Assembly: GCF_000471625.1 (NCBI RefSeq)
Contig: NZ_AUSW01000035.1
Coordinates: 310,001-374,000 of the forward strand
Length of the DNA: 64,000 nt
Direction of reading: 5' to 3'
Source of the DNA: Psychrobacter aquaticus CMS 56
GTDB lineage: Bacteria; Pseudomonadota; Gammaproteobacteria; Pseudomonadales; Moraxellaceae
Position numbers and translations under genes: made by a program
Part shown: piece by piece, positions 46,316 to 56,124 of the stretch
Layout of the letters: the number at the start of each line of letters is the position of its first letter
Position numbering within the stretch: position 1 is the stretch's first letter
Notes under the pieces: model-generated
Told to the model about the DNA's origin: nothing
Seen by the model: only the letters and a program-made list of their open reading frames with translations
Database searches by the model: none

Positions 46316-47284
46316 CTAGTCATCGGTTTCTCGGTACAAGGTGCTCTGTGACTCTTGTCTAAAATCCTCGTAAGTGATGGCTGCCTCAGTATTCGATTCG
46401 TCAGCGATGGCAGGCGCAGTTTTAGGCATTTCTACTACTACCACGTTATTAGTGACAGCATTCTGATCCTGATTGGTTGCGCTAATATTGCCCTGTTGCG
46501 CCTCTACTGCCAAGTTATCGGTAGAGCTGGCATCAACAGAAATCGGATTGTCTATCGTACTCGTTGGCTGCGCTGTACTAGTAATGACCGGACTGGCAGG
46601 TTCAGTCGCCGCAGGAACAGCTTTCTCTGTTGAAGTTGATAAAATACCAGTAAAAATAAGCGTTACGACAATAATAACAATCAATAATGAGCCAAAAATC
46701 ATACCAATGATGAGTGGTTTTTTGCTACTCGCGAGCTTATCTTGTGATGGTATTGATTCTTTGACGGCTGACTGTATTGGTGACTCTTGAGAAATCACGC
46801 TAGCACTGTCTGGTATGTAAGTATTTTCTTTAGTATCAGCTAGCCCAGTGGTTTTATTGGTAGGAGCGCCATAACTGCCATCAGATCCAATATTAAATGA
46901 AGGTTCATTTAAATGACTGTCTTGCGATGATATGTGTGCATCTGGTAATAAGTCTCTACTTACCTGTGTTTCTTGAGCTAAAAAATCAAAGGGCGCATCT
47001 GTTGCCTCCAGCCCTACTTCTCTACCCGTGTCTTGACCTGAGAACAACTCAAGCTCGTTTGCACTCAAAGGCTCAAAAGCAGATGAATTCAAGGCAGATG
47101 AGTTTTTAGCATTTTCTAACGGTTCGACATCATCAGTCTCACTATTATTGCCATCCTCATTCTGAACACGACTGATAAAGCGTTCGTAGATGTTATTGTT
47201 AGTAACATTGCGTGATTTTTTACTGGAAATTTCAGCCCATTTTTCCTCAAAATCCGTTTCAAAGTCGTTTTTTTTGTCGCTCAT
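46316..47284 (-). CDS. Single-pass membrane protein of unknown function
   Basis: 322 aa. An acidic, Ser/Asn-rich N-terminal half (about 185 residues) is followed by one strong transmembrane span (about 190-214, IIGMIFGSLLIVIIVVTLIF) and a Thr/Ala/Val-rich tail. Charge pattern suggests the N-terminus is cytoplasmic and the tail periplasmic. No domain recognised. Divergent from the LysR gene. Confidence 0.7.
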   Translation of the reverse strand: MSDKKNDFETDFEEKWAEISSKKSRNVTNNNIYERFISRVQNEDGNNSETDDVEPLENAKNSSALNSSAFEPLSANELELFSGQDTGREVGLEATDAPFDFLAQETQVSRDLLPDAHISSQDSHLNEPSFNIGSDGSYGAPTNKTTGLADTKENTYIPDSASVISQESPIQSAVKESIPSQDKLASSKKPLIIGMIFGSLLIVIIVVTLIFTGILSTSTEKAVPAATEPASPVITSTAQPTSTIDNPISVDASSTDNLAVEAQQGNISATNQDQNAVTNNVVVVEMPKTAPAIADESNTEAAITYEDFRQESQSTLYRETDD

Positions 47285-47576
47285 AGGATGATACCAAACC
47301 AGTGTATGGGACTGGCCTTAAATGATTGCCAAAATGACGTGATACCTATCCCAAAAAAATATGATTTGCAGTGTCAAACTCATGTAACCTATCAAAAACA
47401 ATACTGATATAGGATTTCTTGACGACTCAAAATTTTGGCAATGGTATGATGATGTTTCTTGCTAAAATGTAACCATTGTAACAATGCTGTTGGCAAACAA
47501 TATAATTGCTCGTCTCATTATCTTCAAGCACAATTTATTTTATCGTATCAGTATTTGTAAAATATAGGCAAAAAAC

Positions 47577-48590
47577 ATGGATTTAAAACAGCTGAATGCG
47601 TTTATTGCCATTGCAGATTTGCGCAGTTTTAGCGCGGCTGCAACCAAGACAGGGTTATCACAGCCCAGTCTGAGTCGTTTGCTTAAGCAGCTTGAGACAG
47701 AAATGGGAGTAGAATTGATTGACCGTTATCACAGACCGCTGCATCTGACCGAGGCTGGCGCGTTTTTTTACGACAAAATCAGTACCATATTGACAGAGAT
47801 TGATACCGTCACCAGCATGGCTCAGCGGTTATCAGCACCAAGCAGCGCGCTAAATATAGGCTTTGTACCCTCAGTGCTTTATGGTTTGCTGCCTGAAATC
47901 ATTGCCATGTTAAAGCAAGCCAGCCCCAATATTGACGTCACTCTCAAAGACATCAGCTCCTATCAACAAATGGATGCGCTCAAATCTGGTGAGATAGATA
48001 TTGGTTTTGGGCGCTTTGCTCATCAAGACCCTTGGATTCAGCAAATATTGCTTCGCCATGAGCGTTACGTTGTGGCATTGCCAAAATCCCATCCGCTAGC
48101 TCATGTACGTGAGCAGCGCTTGATAGATTTGGCGAACAATCGCTTGATTTTATATCACCAAACCCATTTGCCCATATCGGCTGCTGTGACACAAGCACAG
48201 CCAACAAGCGATAAACTGGCCACGCATACAAACAGCCACCGTGTAACCAACGAGCCTGTATCGTTTAGCGCACCTATCACTGAACCCTTATTGCATTTGT
48301 TTGCACAATACGGTATTTCACCATTTATGACCACGACAGTGAGTGACTTACAAGTAGCGCTCGGCTTGGTGGCAGCTGGCGAAGGAATTACGCTGGTCCC
48401 TGCCAGCCTTCAAACCGTGCGTACCGAACAAATCAGTTATCAACGCTTGGTGCATGAAAACGTCACCTCCCCTATTTATTTGCATACCTTAAAAGACTTT
48501 GTCCATCCAAAAATACCCGATCTGCTCACTGCTATCTATCATGTGTATGAGCAGCGCGGGATTACCTATCGGCGTCAGCAATTTACTTAA
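47577..48590 (+). CDS. LysR-family regulator, probably of the methylcitrate cluster
   Basis: 337 aa. N-terminal winged helix (LKQLNAFIAIADLRSFSAAATKTGLSQPSLSRLLKQLE) and a periplasmic-binding-like effector domain with a variable insert around residues 205-225. Upstream of and co-directional with the transporter and prp genes, so regulation of propionate catabolism is a reasonable inference; in enterobacteria PrpR is of another family. No ribosome site stands out; the ATG follows AGGCAAAAAAC. Confidence 0.85.
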   Translation: MDLKQLNAFIAIADLRSFSAAATKTGLSQPSLSRLLKQLETEMGVELIDRYHRPLHLTEAGAFFYDKISTILTEIDTVTSMAQRLSAPSSALNIGFVPSVLYGLLPEIIAMLKQASPNIDVTLKDISSYQQMDALKSGEIDIGFGRFAHQDPWIQQILLRHERYVVALPKSHPLAHVREQRLIDLANNRLILYHQTHLPISAAVTQAQPTSDKLATHTNSHRVTNEPVSFSAPITEPLLHLFAQYGISPFMTTTVSDLQVALGLVAAGEGITLVPASLQTVRTEQISYQRLVHENVTSPIYLHTLKDFVHPKIPDLLTAIYHVYEQRGITYRRQQFT

Positions 48591-48814
48591 CAATCAGCAT
48601 ATCTAAATATTGACAGCCATTATCAAATTAATAGCGCTAATAGATAGTAATTGTTAATAATTTATAAACAATAATTCGATTCATAATGATTTATTGGCTT
48701 AAGTACGCAAAATAATGATTATCTTGTCTCATTATAGGTGTGCTAAAGTCGCTGCTAAACGTTTCTGTTTTGTTTATTTATTCTCTTGTTTCTTAACCTA
48801 TTATTCTAGTGGCA

Positions 48815-48846
48815 GACAGCCTATCACTGGTCAGTGATAGGCTGTC
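48815..48846. promoter_or_regulatory. Perfect 15-bp palindrome upstream of Nramp-like gene
   Basis: GACAGCCTATCACTG / CAGTGATAGGCTGTC with a two-base centre, 23 bp before the ATG at 48870 and 10 bp before its ribosome site. There is no T run, so it is not a standard terminator. It could be an operator, a leader hairpin or a transcription-termination/attenuation site. Confidence 0.75.
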
Positions 48847-48869
48847 GCTTGATATAATTTGAGGTATTT

Positions 48870-50141
48870 ATGACCACACAACGAACACAGAACCTTGATA
48901 GCGCTACCAGCCAGGAAGGCTTTAGTTGGCGCATCTTTGGTCCAGGTATTTTGATGGCCACTGCTGCTATCGGTGGCTCGCACTTGATTTCCTCAACGCA
49001 GGCCGGTGCCATCTATGGTTGGCAGTTGGCGATTATGATTATTTTGGCCAACGTTTTTAAATATCCGTTTTTTCGTTTTGCCACCGACTACGTCTACGAT
49101 ACAGGCGAGAGTTTGATTGCAGGTTATGCCAAACGCTCAAAGGTTTATCTGTGGGTCTATTTCATTCTATCTATACTATCAGCCGTCATTAGTACAGGTG
49201 CCGTATCGCTGCTTGCTGCGGTGATATTGGGCTTTATGTTACCTACCTCCCTTGCCTTATCGACGATAACTCTGTCCTTAATCATCGTGGTTGTGTCGTG
49301 GTTTTTTCTGATTGCGGGACATTATAAGCTGCTCGATGGCGTGACCAAGTGGATTATGATCGCCCTGACAGCAGCCACGGTGGCCGCAGTGGTTATTGCT
49401 GCTGGCAAGCCAACCGTCATGGCAGTGGACTTTGTTGCCGCCTCGCCTTGGAATCTCGCCACATTAGGATTCATCGTGGCACTGATGGGCTGGATGCCAG
49501 CGCCACTTGAGTTTGCCGCGATTACCTCTATGTGGACGTCGGCCAAGGTTAAAGCCGATCACACCACGCACCGTCAGGGCTTACTTGATTTCAACGTTGG
49601 TTACTTGGTTTCCGCAATTTTGGCGTTGTTTTTCTTGGCGCTCGGTGTGTTTGTTCAGTATGGCTCAGGTCAAGAGATTGAGCTGGTGGGCGGCGCGTAT
49701 GTTAATCAGCTGATTAACATGTACACCGCGACCATTGGTGAATGGTCGAGATTGCTGGTCGCCTTCGTCGCCTTTATGTGTATGTTTGGCACCACCATCA
49801 CTTGTGCGGACGGTTATGGCCGCGCCAACGCTGAGTGCTGGCGTTTGCTCAAAGGTGAGAGCGAGATCAATAAAAAACAAATCGCTTTTTGGACGACTTA
49901 TGCCATCGGTGGCGGTTTGGTGATTATCACCTTCTTTACGGGTCAATTAGGCGCTATGTTGAAGTTTGCGATGGTATCAGCATTTGTGTCCGCTCCTATC
50001 TTTGGTTGGTTGAACTACACATTGGTCAAAAGCCATAAAAAACTGTCCGTTGGTATGAATGCCTTGTCTATCGCGGGTTTAATCTTCTTGACAGGTTTTG
50101 CATTATTATTCCTAGCCAATCTTGCCGGTCTATTTGGTTAA
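48870..50141 (+). CDS. Nramp-fold transporter lacking canonical metal ligands
   Basis: 423 aa, about 11 membrane spans, Nramp family by overall pattern (FGPGILMATAAIGGSHL in helix 1, GWMPAPLEFAAITSMW in helix 6). Canonical Nramps have DPGN in helix 1 and a Met-Pro-His-Asn type motif in helix 6. Here these are AIGG and MPAP, so the Mn/Fe-binding Asp, Asn and Met/His are missing. It is unlikely to be an ordinary Mn importer. Location directly before prpB suggests a link to propionate or a cofactor. GAGG ribosome site. Confidence 0.85.
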   Translation: MTTQRTQNLDSATSQEGFSWRIFGPGILMATAAIGGSHLISSTQAGAIYGWQLAIMIILANVFKYPFFRFATDYVYDTGESLIAGYAKRSKVYLWVYFILSILSAVISTGAVSLLAAVILGFMLPTSLALSTITLSLIIVVVSWFFLIAGHYKLLDGVTKWIMIALTAATVAAVVIAAGKPTVMAVDFVAASPWNLATLGFIVALMGWMPAPLEFAAITSMWTSAKVKADHTTHRQGLLDFNVGYLVSAILALFFLALGVFVQYGSGQEIELVGGAYVNQLINMYTATIGEWSRLLVAFVAFMCMFGTTITCADGYGRANAECWRLLKGESEINKKQIAFWTTYAIGGGLVIITFFTGQLGAMLKFAMVSAFVSAPIFGWLNYTLVKSHKKLSVGMNALSIAGLIFLTGFALLFLANLAGLFG

Positions 50142-50192
50142 ATGTGTTTGTTTAAATAATACGCTGCTGAAATAAACTGTCTTCCTTCAAAT

Positions 50193-50230
50193 AAAAAAAG
50201 CCTTTGTCGCCTCGCTACAAGGGCTTTTTT
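50193..50230 (+). terminator. Intrinsic terminator after Nramp-like gene
   Basis: AAAAAAAGCC-T-TTGT stem pairing with ACAA-G-GGCTTTTTT. It separates the transporter from the prp operon. Confidence 0.88.
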
Positions 50231-50351
50231 CTGCCTAAAAGATAATAACAATGGGCAACCACTTACCCTTTATATTTGTAAATAAATGTAAAAAAATACA
50301 TGCCTAATACCTTTATCGTTTTAGCAATTTGAATACTGGCTCTTACGAATC

Positions 50352-50474
50352 ATTGATAATTGGATAGCACTATTCAATTATCAAATAATATTAATATTAA
50401 TTAAAAATAAATTAAATAATACTAATTATTGATAATGAAACGTTGCTTTGCAATGATTGATAATTGCGTATAAT
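50352..50474 (+). promoter_or_regulatory. prpB promoter with repeated TTGATAAT boxes
   Basis: The sequence ATTGATAAT occurs at 50352, 50428 and 50456. An inverted copy AATTATCAA at 50376-50384 pairs with the first as a 9-bp palindrome. The last copy lies between a -35-like TTTGCA (50447-50452) and a perfect -10 TATAAT (50469-50474, 16-base spacer), so a bound regulator would block or bend the promoter. It lies 48 bp upstream of the prpB start. Confidence 0.65.
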
Positions 50475-50521
50475 CGATGACAATAACGAGAATAATCACC
50501 CCTCCATGTAAGGATTACGAC

Positions 50522-51415
50522 ATGACTTTAGCAACGGCTGGTGCTCGCTTTCGCAGTGCCCTGAAACAAAAAAACGATAACAATCAACCGCTACAAATTG
50601 CGGGCGCGATTAACGCCTATACCGCGATGATGGCAACGCAAGTCGGTCACCAAGCACTATATCTCTCTGGTGCAGGCGTCGCCAATGCCTCATTTGGCCT
50701 GCCTGACCTAGGTATGACCAGTTTGGATAATGTCTTAGAAGATGCACGTCGCATTACCGATGCCGTAGACACGCCGTTACTGGTCGATATCGATACAGGC
50801 TTTGGTGGCGCTTTTAATATTGCTCAAACCATCAGAAAAATGGAAAAGGCAGGCGTGGCGGCGGTACATATCGAAGACCAAGTCTCACAAAAACGCTGTG
50901 GTCATCGCCCTAATAAAGAAATCGTCAGTATCTCAGAGATGGTCGATCGTCTAAAAGCCGCGCTAGATGCCAAAACTGACCCTGATTTTGTGGTAATGGC
51001 ACGTACTGATGCCTTATCCGTTGAAGGACTAGATGCCGCTGTTGAGCGCGCTGTTGCCTTTGCTGAGGCAGGCGCTGATATGATCTTTGCCGAAGCCTTA
51101 ACCGATATCGAGATGTATCGCAAGTTTACAGAAGTATTAGATATTCCCGTGTTAGCCAATATGACTGAGTTTGGTCAAACCGATTTATATACCACCGAGC
51201 AATTATATGGCGTGGGTGTCGATATGGTGCTGTACCCATTGTCAGCGTTTCGGGCAATGAACAAAGCAGCATTGAATGTCTATCAGCATTTAATAAATGA
51301 TGGCACGCAAGAAAAAGTCGTTGATACCATGCAGACCCGTATGGAGCTATATGACTTCTTAAACTATCATGAGTTTGAGCAAACGCTAGACAAATTGTTT
51401 GCCGATAACAAATAA
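50522..51415 (+). CDS. prpB: Methylisocitrate lyase
   Basis: Cleaves 2-methylisocitrate to pyruvate and succinate in the methylcitrate cycle. 297 aa. The signature loop KRCGH ([14 protein letters not shown]) holds the catalytic Cys. DIDTGFGG and the Mg-binding acidic residues are present ([14 protein letters not shown]). Start ATG 50522 follows AAGGA; the frame is open to 50477. First gene of the prpB-prpC-acnD-prpF group. Confidence 0.96.
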   Translation: MTLATAGARFRSALKQKNDNNQPLQIAGAINAYTAMMATQVGHQALYLSGAGVANASFGLPDLGMTSLDNVLEDARRITDAVDTPLLVDIDTGFGGAFNIAQTIRKMEKAGVAAVHIEDQVSQKRCGHRPNKEIVSISEMVDRLKAALDAKTDPDFVVMARTDALSVEGLDAAVERAVAFAEAGADMIFAEALTDIEMYRKFTEVLDIPVLANMTEFGQTDLYTTEQLYGVGVDMVLYPLSAFRAMNKAALNVYQHLINDGTQEKVVDTMQTRMELYDFLNYHEFEQTLDKLFADNK

Positions 51416-51475
51416 GTATTTCTCACTTCACTTTAACCAACCTCTAAAAAAGCCACCAATAAAAGGATTTTAATC

Positions 51476-52618
51476 ATGGCAGCACAGAAAGAACTTTCAG
51501 GCGCAGGTCTTCGTGGACAAGTCGCTGGTAAAACCGCACTCTCAACCGTCGGAAAATCAGGCTCTGGTCTGACTTATCGCGGTTATGACGTGTCGGAGCT
51601 GGCGGACAAATGCATTTTTGAGGAAGTGGCCTACTTGCTACTTTATGGCAACTTGCCAACGCAAAGTGAGCTTGATGCTTATCAAGCCAAGCTAAAAACC
51701 CTGCGGGGTCTGCCTCAAGCGCTCAAAGACGTGCTTGAGCGTATTCCTGCCAGCGCCCATCCCATGGACGTATTACGTACGGGCTGCTCGATGCTTGGTA
51801 ACCTTGAGACCGAGACAGACTTTGCCGAGCAAAATGATCAAACCGATCGCATGTTGGCGGTGTTCCCATCCATTATCAACTACTGGTATCGCTTTACCCA
51901 TGACAACGTGCGTATCGAGACAGAAACAGACGATGAAACCATTGGCGGTCATTTCTTACATCTGCTAAAAGGTGAAAAGCCAAACGAGCTACACACCAAG
52001 GTCATGAACGTCTCCCTTATCTTGTATGCTGAGCATGAGTTTAACGCCTCAACTTTCACCGCTCGCGTGTGTGCGTCTACGCTGTCTGATATCCATTCTT
52101 GTATCACAGGCGCGATTGGCTCACTGCGTGGTCACTTGCATGGCGGCGCGAATGAGGCGGCGATGGATATGATTGAAGGCTTTGGCTCAGCGGATGAAGC
52201 TGAAACCGAGATGATGGCGATGCTGGCACGTAAAGACAAAATTATGGGCTTTGGTCACGCTATCTATAGTGAATCAGATCCGCGTAACGTGGTCATCAAA
52301 GAATGGGCTGAAAAATTGGCCGCTGACGTTGGCGATACCGTGCTATACCCTGTCTCAGTACGCTGTGAAGAAGTCATGTGGCGTGAGAAAAAACTGTTCT
52401 GTAATGCTGACTTTTTCCATGCATCGGCCTATCACTTCATGGGTATTCCAACCAAACTGTTCACGCCAATTTTTGTGTGTTCGCGCTTGACTGGTTGGGC
52501 ATCACACGTGTTTGAGCAACGTGCCAACAACCGTATCATTCGCCCAAGTGCGGAATATATCGGTGAAGAATTGCGTGCTGTGCCAGAGATGAGTGCGCGT
52601 CAAGTTAATATTAAATAG
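51476..52618 (+). CDS. prpC: 2-methylcitrate synthase
   Basis: Condenses propionyl-CoA with oxaloacetate. 380 aa, citrate-synthase fold. Conserved segments: GLTYRGYDVSELA near the start, catalytic His regions GHLHGGANEAAMDM and GFGHAIYSESDPR, and the C-terminal GWASHVFEQRANNRIIRPSAEY. Spaced 60 bp after prpB with AAAAGGA upstream. Confidence 0.96.
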   Translation: MAAQKELSGAGLRGQVAGKTALSTVGKSGSGLTYRGYDVSELADKCIFEEVAYLLLYGNLPTQSELDAYQAKLKTLRGLPQALKDVLERIPASAHPMDVLRTGCSMLGNLETETDFAEQNDQTDRMLAVFPSIINYWYRFTHDNVRIETETDDETIGGHFLHLLKGEKPNELHTKVMNVSLILYAEHEFNASTFTARVCASTLSDIHSCITGAIGSLRGHLHGGANEAAMDMIEGFGSADEAETEMMAMLARKDKIMGFGHAIYSESDPRNVVIKEWAEKLAADVGDTVLYPVSVRCEEVMWREKKLFCNADFFHASAYHFMGIPTKLFTPIFVCSRLTGWASHVFEQRANNRIIRPSAEYIGEELRAVPEMSARQVNIK

Positions 52619-52765
52619 AATTTAGTTTGTAGGATGTGCCATGCGCATCCTACCATTAGCTTAATTTTTTTAGCAAAATTGAATTTTATATTGATAAACG
52701 ATTTTGCTAAAAAATTTACCCCTTTTTTTCTCCTATTCAAATTAGCCAACCGCCAAAGGTGACTT

Positions 52766-55435
52766 ATGGACAACGCTCTAGTACAGCCAATGAACGATGA
52801 ATTTAAAAAGCCCTTGCCCGGCACTGACCTTTATTACTTTGACACACGCGCAGCCATTGAAAATATCGAAGCGGGCGCGTATGACAAACTCCCGTTTTGC
52901 TCAAAAGTATTGTGTGAAAATTTGGTTCGTCGTTGTCCACCAGAAGATTTAACGGCTGCACTCAAGCAGCATATAGAGGGCAAACAAGACTTAGATTTTC
53001 CTTGGTATCCTGCCCGCGTCGTTTGTCATGATATCTTGGGACAGACCGCCTTTGTAGATTTGGCAGGTCTACGTGATGCCATCGCTGAGCAAGGCGGTGA
53101 CCCTTCTAAAGTCAATCCTATTGTGCCGACCCAGCTCATCGTTGACCACTCACTAGCCGTTGAACATGCCGGCTTTGAAGAAAACGCTTTTGAGAAAAAC
53201 CGTGCCATCGAAGAGCGCCGTAACGATGACCGCTTTCACTTCATCAACTGGTGTCAGTATGCCTTTGACAATGTCAACGTCGTGCCACCCGGTAACGGCA
53301 TCATGCATCAAATCAACCTAGAAAAAATGTCGCCTGTCGTCCAAGTGGTACAGAATAAAGCCGGTGAGTCAGTTGCGTTTGCTGATACCTTGGTCGGTAC
53401 AGACAGTCACACGCCAATGGTTGACGCATTGGGTGTAATCTCCATTGGTGTTGGCGGATTAGAGGCCGAAAGCGTCATGCTAGGTAACCCATCCTACATG
53501 CGCCTGCCAGATTATGTTGGTGTCAAGCTAACGGGTAAATTGCAGAAAGGCATTACGGGTACGGATTTGGTGCTGGCCATGACGGAGTTTTTGCGTGATG
53601 CAGGCGTGGTTTCGACTTATATTGAATTCTTCGGTGAAGGCGCACGCCAATTAAGCGTTGGTGACCGCGCTTCTATCTCCAATATGACGCCTGAATATGG
53701 CGCAACGGCTGCGATGTTCTATATCGATGAGCAAACCATCGACTATTTACGTCTGACAGGTCGTTCTGAAGCGCAAATAAAATTGGTTGAGCAATATGCC
53801 AAGCAAACAGGACTATGGGCTGATGGTATGGAAAACGTGGAATACGCGCGCGTGCTTGATTTTGATTTGTCAGCGGTCGTCCGTAATATGGCAGGGCCGT
53901 CGCGTCCACATGCACGCGTATCGACCACCGATTTAGTTGCCAAAGGCATCGCTCATGGTGCTGATGAAAAACTCCCTGAACCAAAAGATGGTCTCATGCC
54001 AGATGGTGCGGTGATTATTGCGGCCATTACCAGCTGTACCAATACCTCTAACCCTCGCAACATGGTGGCTGCAGGTTTGGTTGCCCGTAACGCCAATGCC
54101 AAAGGCTTATTGCGTAAACCTTGGGTAAAATCCTCACTCGCGCCCGGCTCAAAAACGGTCAAAATGTACTTAGAAGAAGCAGGTCTCATGCCTGAGCTGC
54201 AAGAGATTGGCTTTGATGTGGTTGGCTTTGCTTGTACCACGTGTAACGGTATGAGCGGTGCGCTTGACCCTGATATTGAGCAAGAAATCATTGACCGTGA
54301 TTTATTCACCACGGCGGTACTGTCTGGCAACCGTAACTTTGACGGTCGTATTCATCCTTATGCCAAGCAAGCATTTTTAGCATCACCGCCACTCGTTATT
54401 GCCTATGCCATCGCGGGTAACATTCGTTTTGATATCGAAAAAGACTCACTAGGTAAAGATCAAAATGGCAATGACGTTTATCTAAAAGACATCTGGTTCG
54501 ATGATGACGAAGTGGATGCGATCGTTGCCAAAGCGGTGAAGCCAGAGCAGTTTAACGCCGTCTACATCCCGATGTTTGATGAAGCCAAAAAAGATACAGG
54601 TAAAGCATTAAGTCCACTCTATGACTGGCGTGATCAGACCACGTATATTCGCCGTCCACCGTATTGGGAAGGGAAAATGGCGGCGATGAATAAACTCACT
54701 GGTATGCGTCCGCTTGCCGTATTAGGTGACAACATCACCACCGACCATTTGTCACCTTCTAATGCGATTTTGGGGGATTCTGCTGCTGGCGAGTATCTCG
54801 ATACCATGGGTTTACCAGCGGAAGACTATAACTCTTATGCTACCCATCGCGGCGATCATTTAACCGCCCAACGTGCTACGTTTGCTAATCCTAAACTGCT
54901 CAACGAGATGGTTCGTGATGGCATTGATGGTAGGCATGGCAACGTGATTCAAGGCTCGCTGGCACGTGTAGAACCAGAAGGTCAGGTCATGCGCATGTGG
55001 GAGGCGATTGAAACCTACATGAACCGCGAACAGCCGCTTATCATTATCGCGGGTGACGGCTATGGTCAAGGCTCAAGCCGTGACTGGGCAGCGAAAGGCG
55101 TGCGCTTGGCGGGTGTGGAAGCGGTCGTCGCTGAGGACTTTGAGCGTATTCATCGTCAAAACTTGGTCGGCATGGGCGCGCTTCCATTGCAGTTTGAAAA
55201 AGGCACGACGCGAAACACGTTGGCTATTGATGGCACAGAAGTATTTGATGTCACCGGTGAGGTTTCTGCTGGCGGGCTGATGACTTTGGTCATTCATCGT
55301 ACGGATGGTAGCACCACTGAAACGCCCATCATCTGCCGATTGGATACCGCTGATGAAGTCAAAATGTATAACGCTGGCGGCATGCTACAGCGATTTGCTA
55401 AAGAGTTTATCGAAGGGACGTTAGATATTGTTTAG
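52766..55435 (+). CDS. acnD: Fe/S-dependent 2-methylcitrate dehydratase
   Basis: Aconitase-family enzyme that dehydrates 2-methylcitrate and works with PrpF. 889 aa. [4Fe-4S] ligands are in ITSCTNTSNP and FACTTCNGMSG; substrate loops include TDSHTPMVDALG, DNITTDHLSPSNAI and GDGYGQGSSRDWAAKG. The presence of AcnD with PrpF replaces PrpD-type dehydratase. Separated from prpC by 147 bp with no obvious terminator. prpF is displaced by about 1 kb of toxin-antitoxin DNA. Confidence 0.95.
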   Translation: MDNALVQPMNDEFKKPLPGTDLYYFDTRAAIENIEAGAYDKLPFCSKVLCENLVRRCPPEDLTAALKQHIEGKQDLDFPWYPARVVCHDILGQTAFVDLAGLRDAIAEQGGDPSKVNPIVPTQLIVDHSLAVEHAGFEENAFEKNRAIEERRNDDRFHFINWCQYAFDNVNVVPPGNGIMHQINLEKMSPVVQVVQNKAGESVAFADTLVGTDSHTPMVDALGVISIGVGGLEAESVMLGNPSYMRLPDYVGVKLTGKLQKGITGTDLVLAMTEFLRDAGVVSTYIEFFGEGARQLSVGDRASISNMTPEYGATAAMFYIDEQTIDYLRLTGRSEAQIKLVEQYAKQTGLWADGMENVEYARVLDFDLSAVVRNMAGPSRPHARVSTTDLVAKGIAHGADEKLPEPKDGLMPDGAVIIAAITSCTNTSNPRNMVAAGLVARNANAKGLLRKPWVKSSLAPGSKTVKMYLEEAGLMPELQEIGFDVVGFACTTCNGMSGALDPDIEQEIIDRDLFTTAVLSGNRNFDGRIHPYAKQAFLASPPLVIAYAIAGNIRFDIEKDSLGKDQNGNDVYLKDIWFDDDEVDAIVAKAVKPEQFNAVYIPMFDEAKKDTGKALSPLYDWRDQTTYIRRPPYWEGKMAAMNKLTGMRPLAVLGDNITTDHLSPSNAILGDSAAGEYLDTMGLPAEDYNSYATHRGDHLTAQRATFANPKLLNEMVRDGIDGRHGNVIQGSLARVEPEGQVMRMWEAIETYMNREQPLIIIAGDGYGQGSSRDWAAKGVRLAGVEAVVAEDFERIHRQNLVGMGALPLQFEKGTTRNTLAIDGTEVFDVTGEVSAGGLMTLVIHRTDGSTTETPIICRLDTADEVKMYNAGGMLQRFAKEFIEGTLDIV

Positions 55436-55577
55436 GTTGTTTAAGGTTTAGCATGACAGGCAAGCAAGTATAAAAGCGCCGATGTTGTATAGCTTGGTTA
55501 TATGACATCAGTTTTTTCGTTGATAGTAACGGATATTTGTATGATACTTTATAGAAGTTATTACTAAGAGAGACTCT

Positions 55578-55833
55578 ATGAAAATTATCAGCTTTTCTGA
55601 AGCAAACAGAGACTTTCAAGCTGTCTTAGATACAGTAAACGATGGTAATGATATAGTTTTTATAAACCGTCAGAATGATAATGATATGGTTGTCATGTCG
55701 CTTGTACAATAGCTTGATTGAGACACTTTATTTGTTAAAGTCGTCTGCTAATGCAGCTCATCTAGCGACGTCTATCGCCCAGTATCGAAATGATCAGATT
55801 CAGAAGAATCTCTATGCTAAAGTATCAATTTAA
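55578..55833 (+). pseudogene. YefM/Phd antitoxin relic with frameshift
   Basis: ATG 55578 opens a YefM-like start (MKIISFSEANRDFQAVLD...VVMSL) that stops at 55712 after 44 codons. The typical YefM C-terminus continues in another frame from 55711 (SLIETLYLLKSSANAAHL...) to a stop at 55833. Loss of about five bases near 55705, where relatives have the Asp-Ser-Tyr-Asn turn, explains the break. No yoeB-like toxin follows. Its tail overlaps the convergent toxin gene by 17 bp. Confidence 0.82.
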
Positions 55834-56107
55834 CGTCGCGATAAAAATTTTCGTGTGCCCCTACCATTAATAAAGTCAAAACCAATTCACCATCATCAAT
55901 TTGATAGGCTAGTAGCGTTAACTGCTTTACCATTTTAAACTTATAAACACGTACAGCGGACAAGTCACCTGCCTTCTGTGTACCTAGATTAGGGTCATCA
56001 ACGATGGCACGTATAGCGTCATCTAAATCAGACTTTTGGTTTTTATGTAATTTTTTAACGGCTTTTTTAAAACTATGTGATTGAACAATACTTAAAGATG
56101 GCTTCAT
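55817..56107 (-). CDS. RelE/ParE-family toxin
   Basis: 96 aa toxin of the RelE/ParE/YafQ superfamily: basic N-terminal helices (SHSFKKAVKKLHKNQKSDL), central strands (DLSAVRVYKFKMVKQLTLLAYQI) and a C-terminal HENFYRDVK. The His/Tyr end is YafQ-like, so it may be an mRNA interferase, but gyrase inhibition cannot be excluded. 17 bp after its antitoxin in the usual antitoxin-first order. Confidence 0.85.
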   Translation of the reverse strand: MKPSLSIVQSHSFKKAVKKLHKNQKSDLDDAIRAIVDDPNLGTQKAGDLSAVRVYKFKMVKQLTLLAYQIDDGELVLTLLMVGAHENFYRDVKLIL

Positions 56108-56124
56108 TATTTTCCCAACATAAA

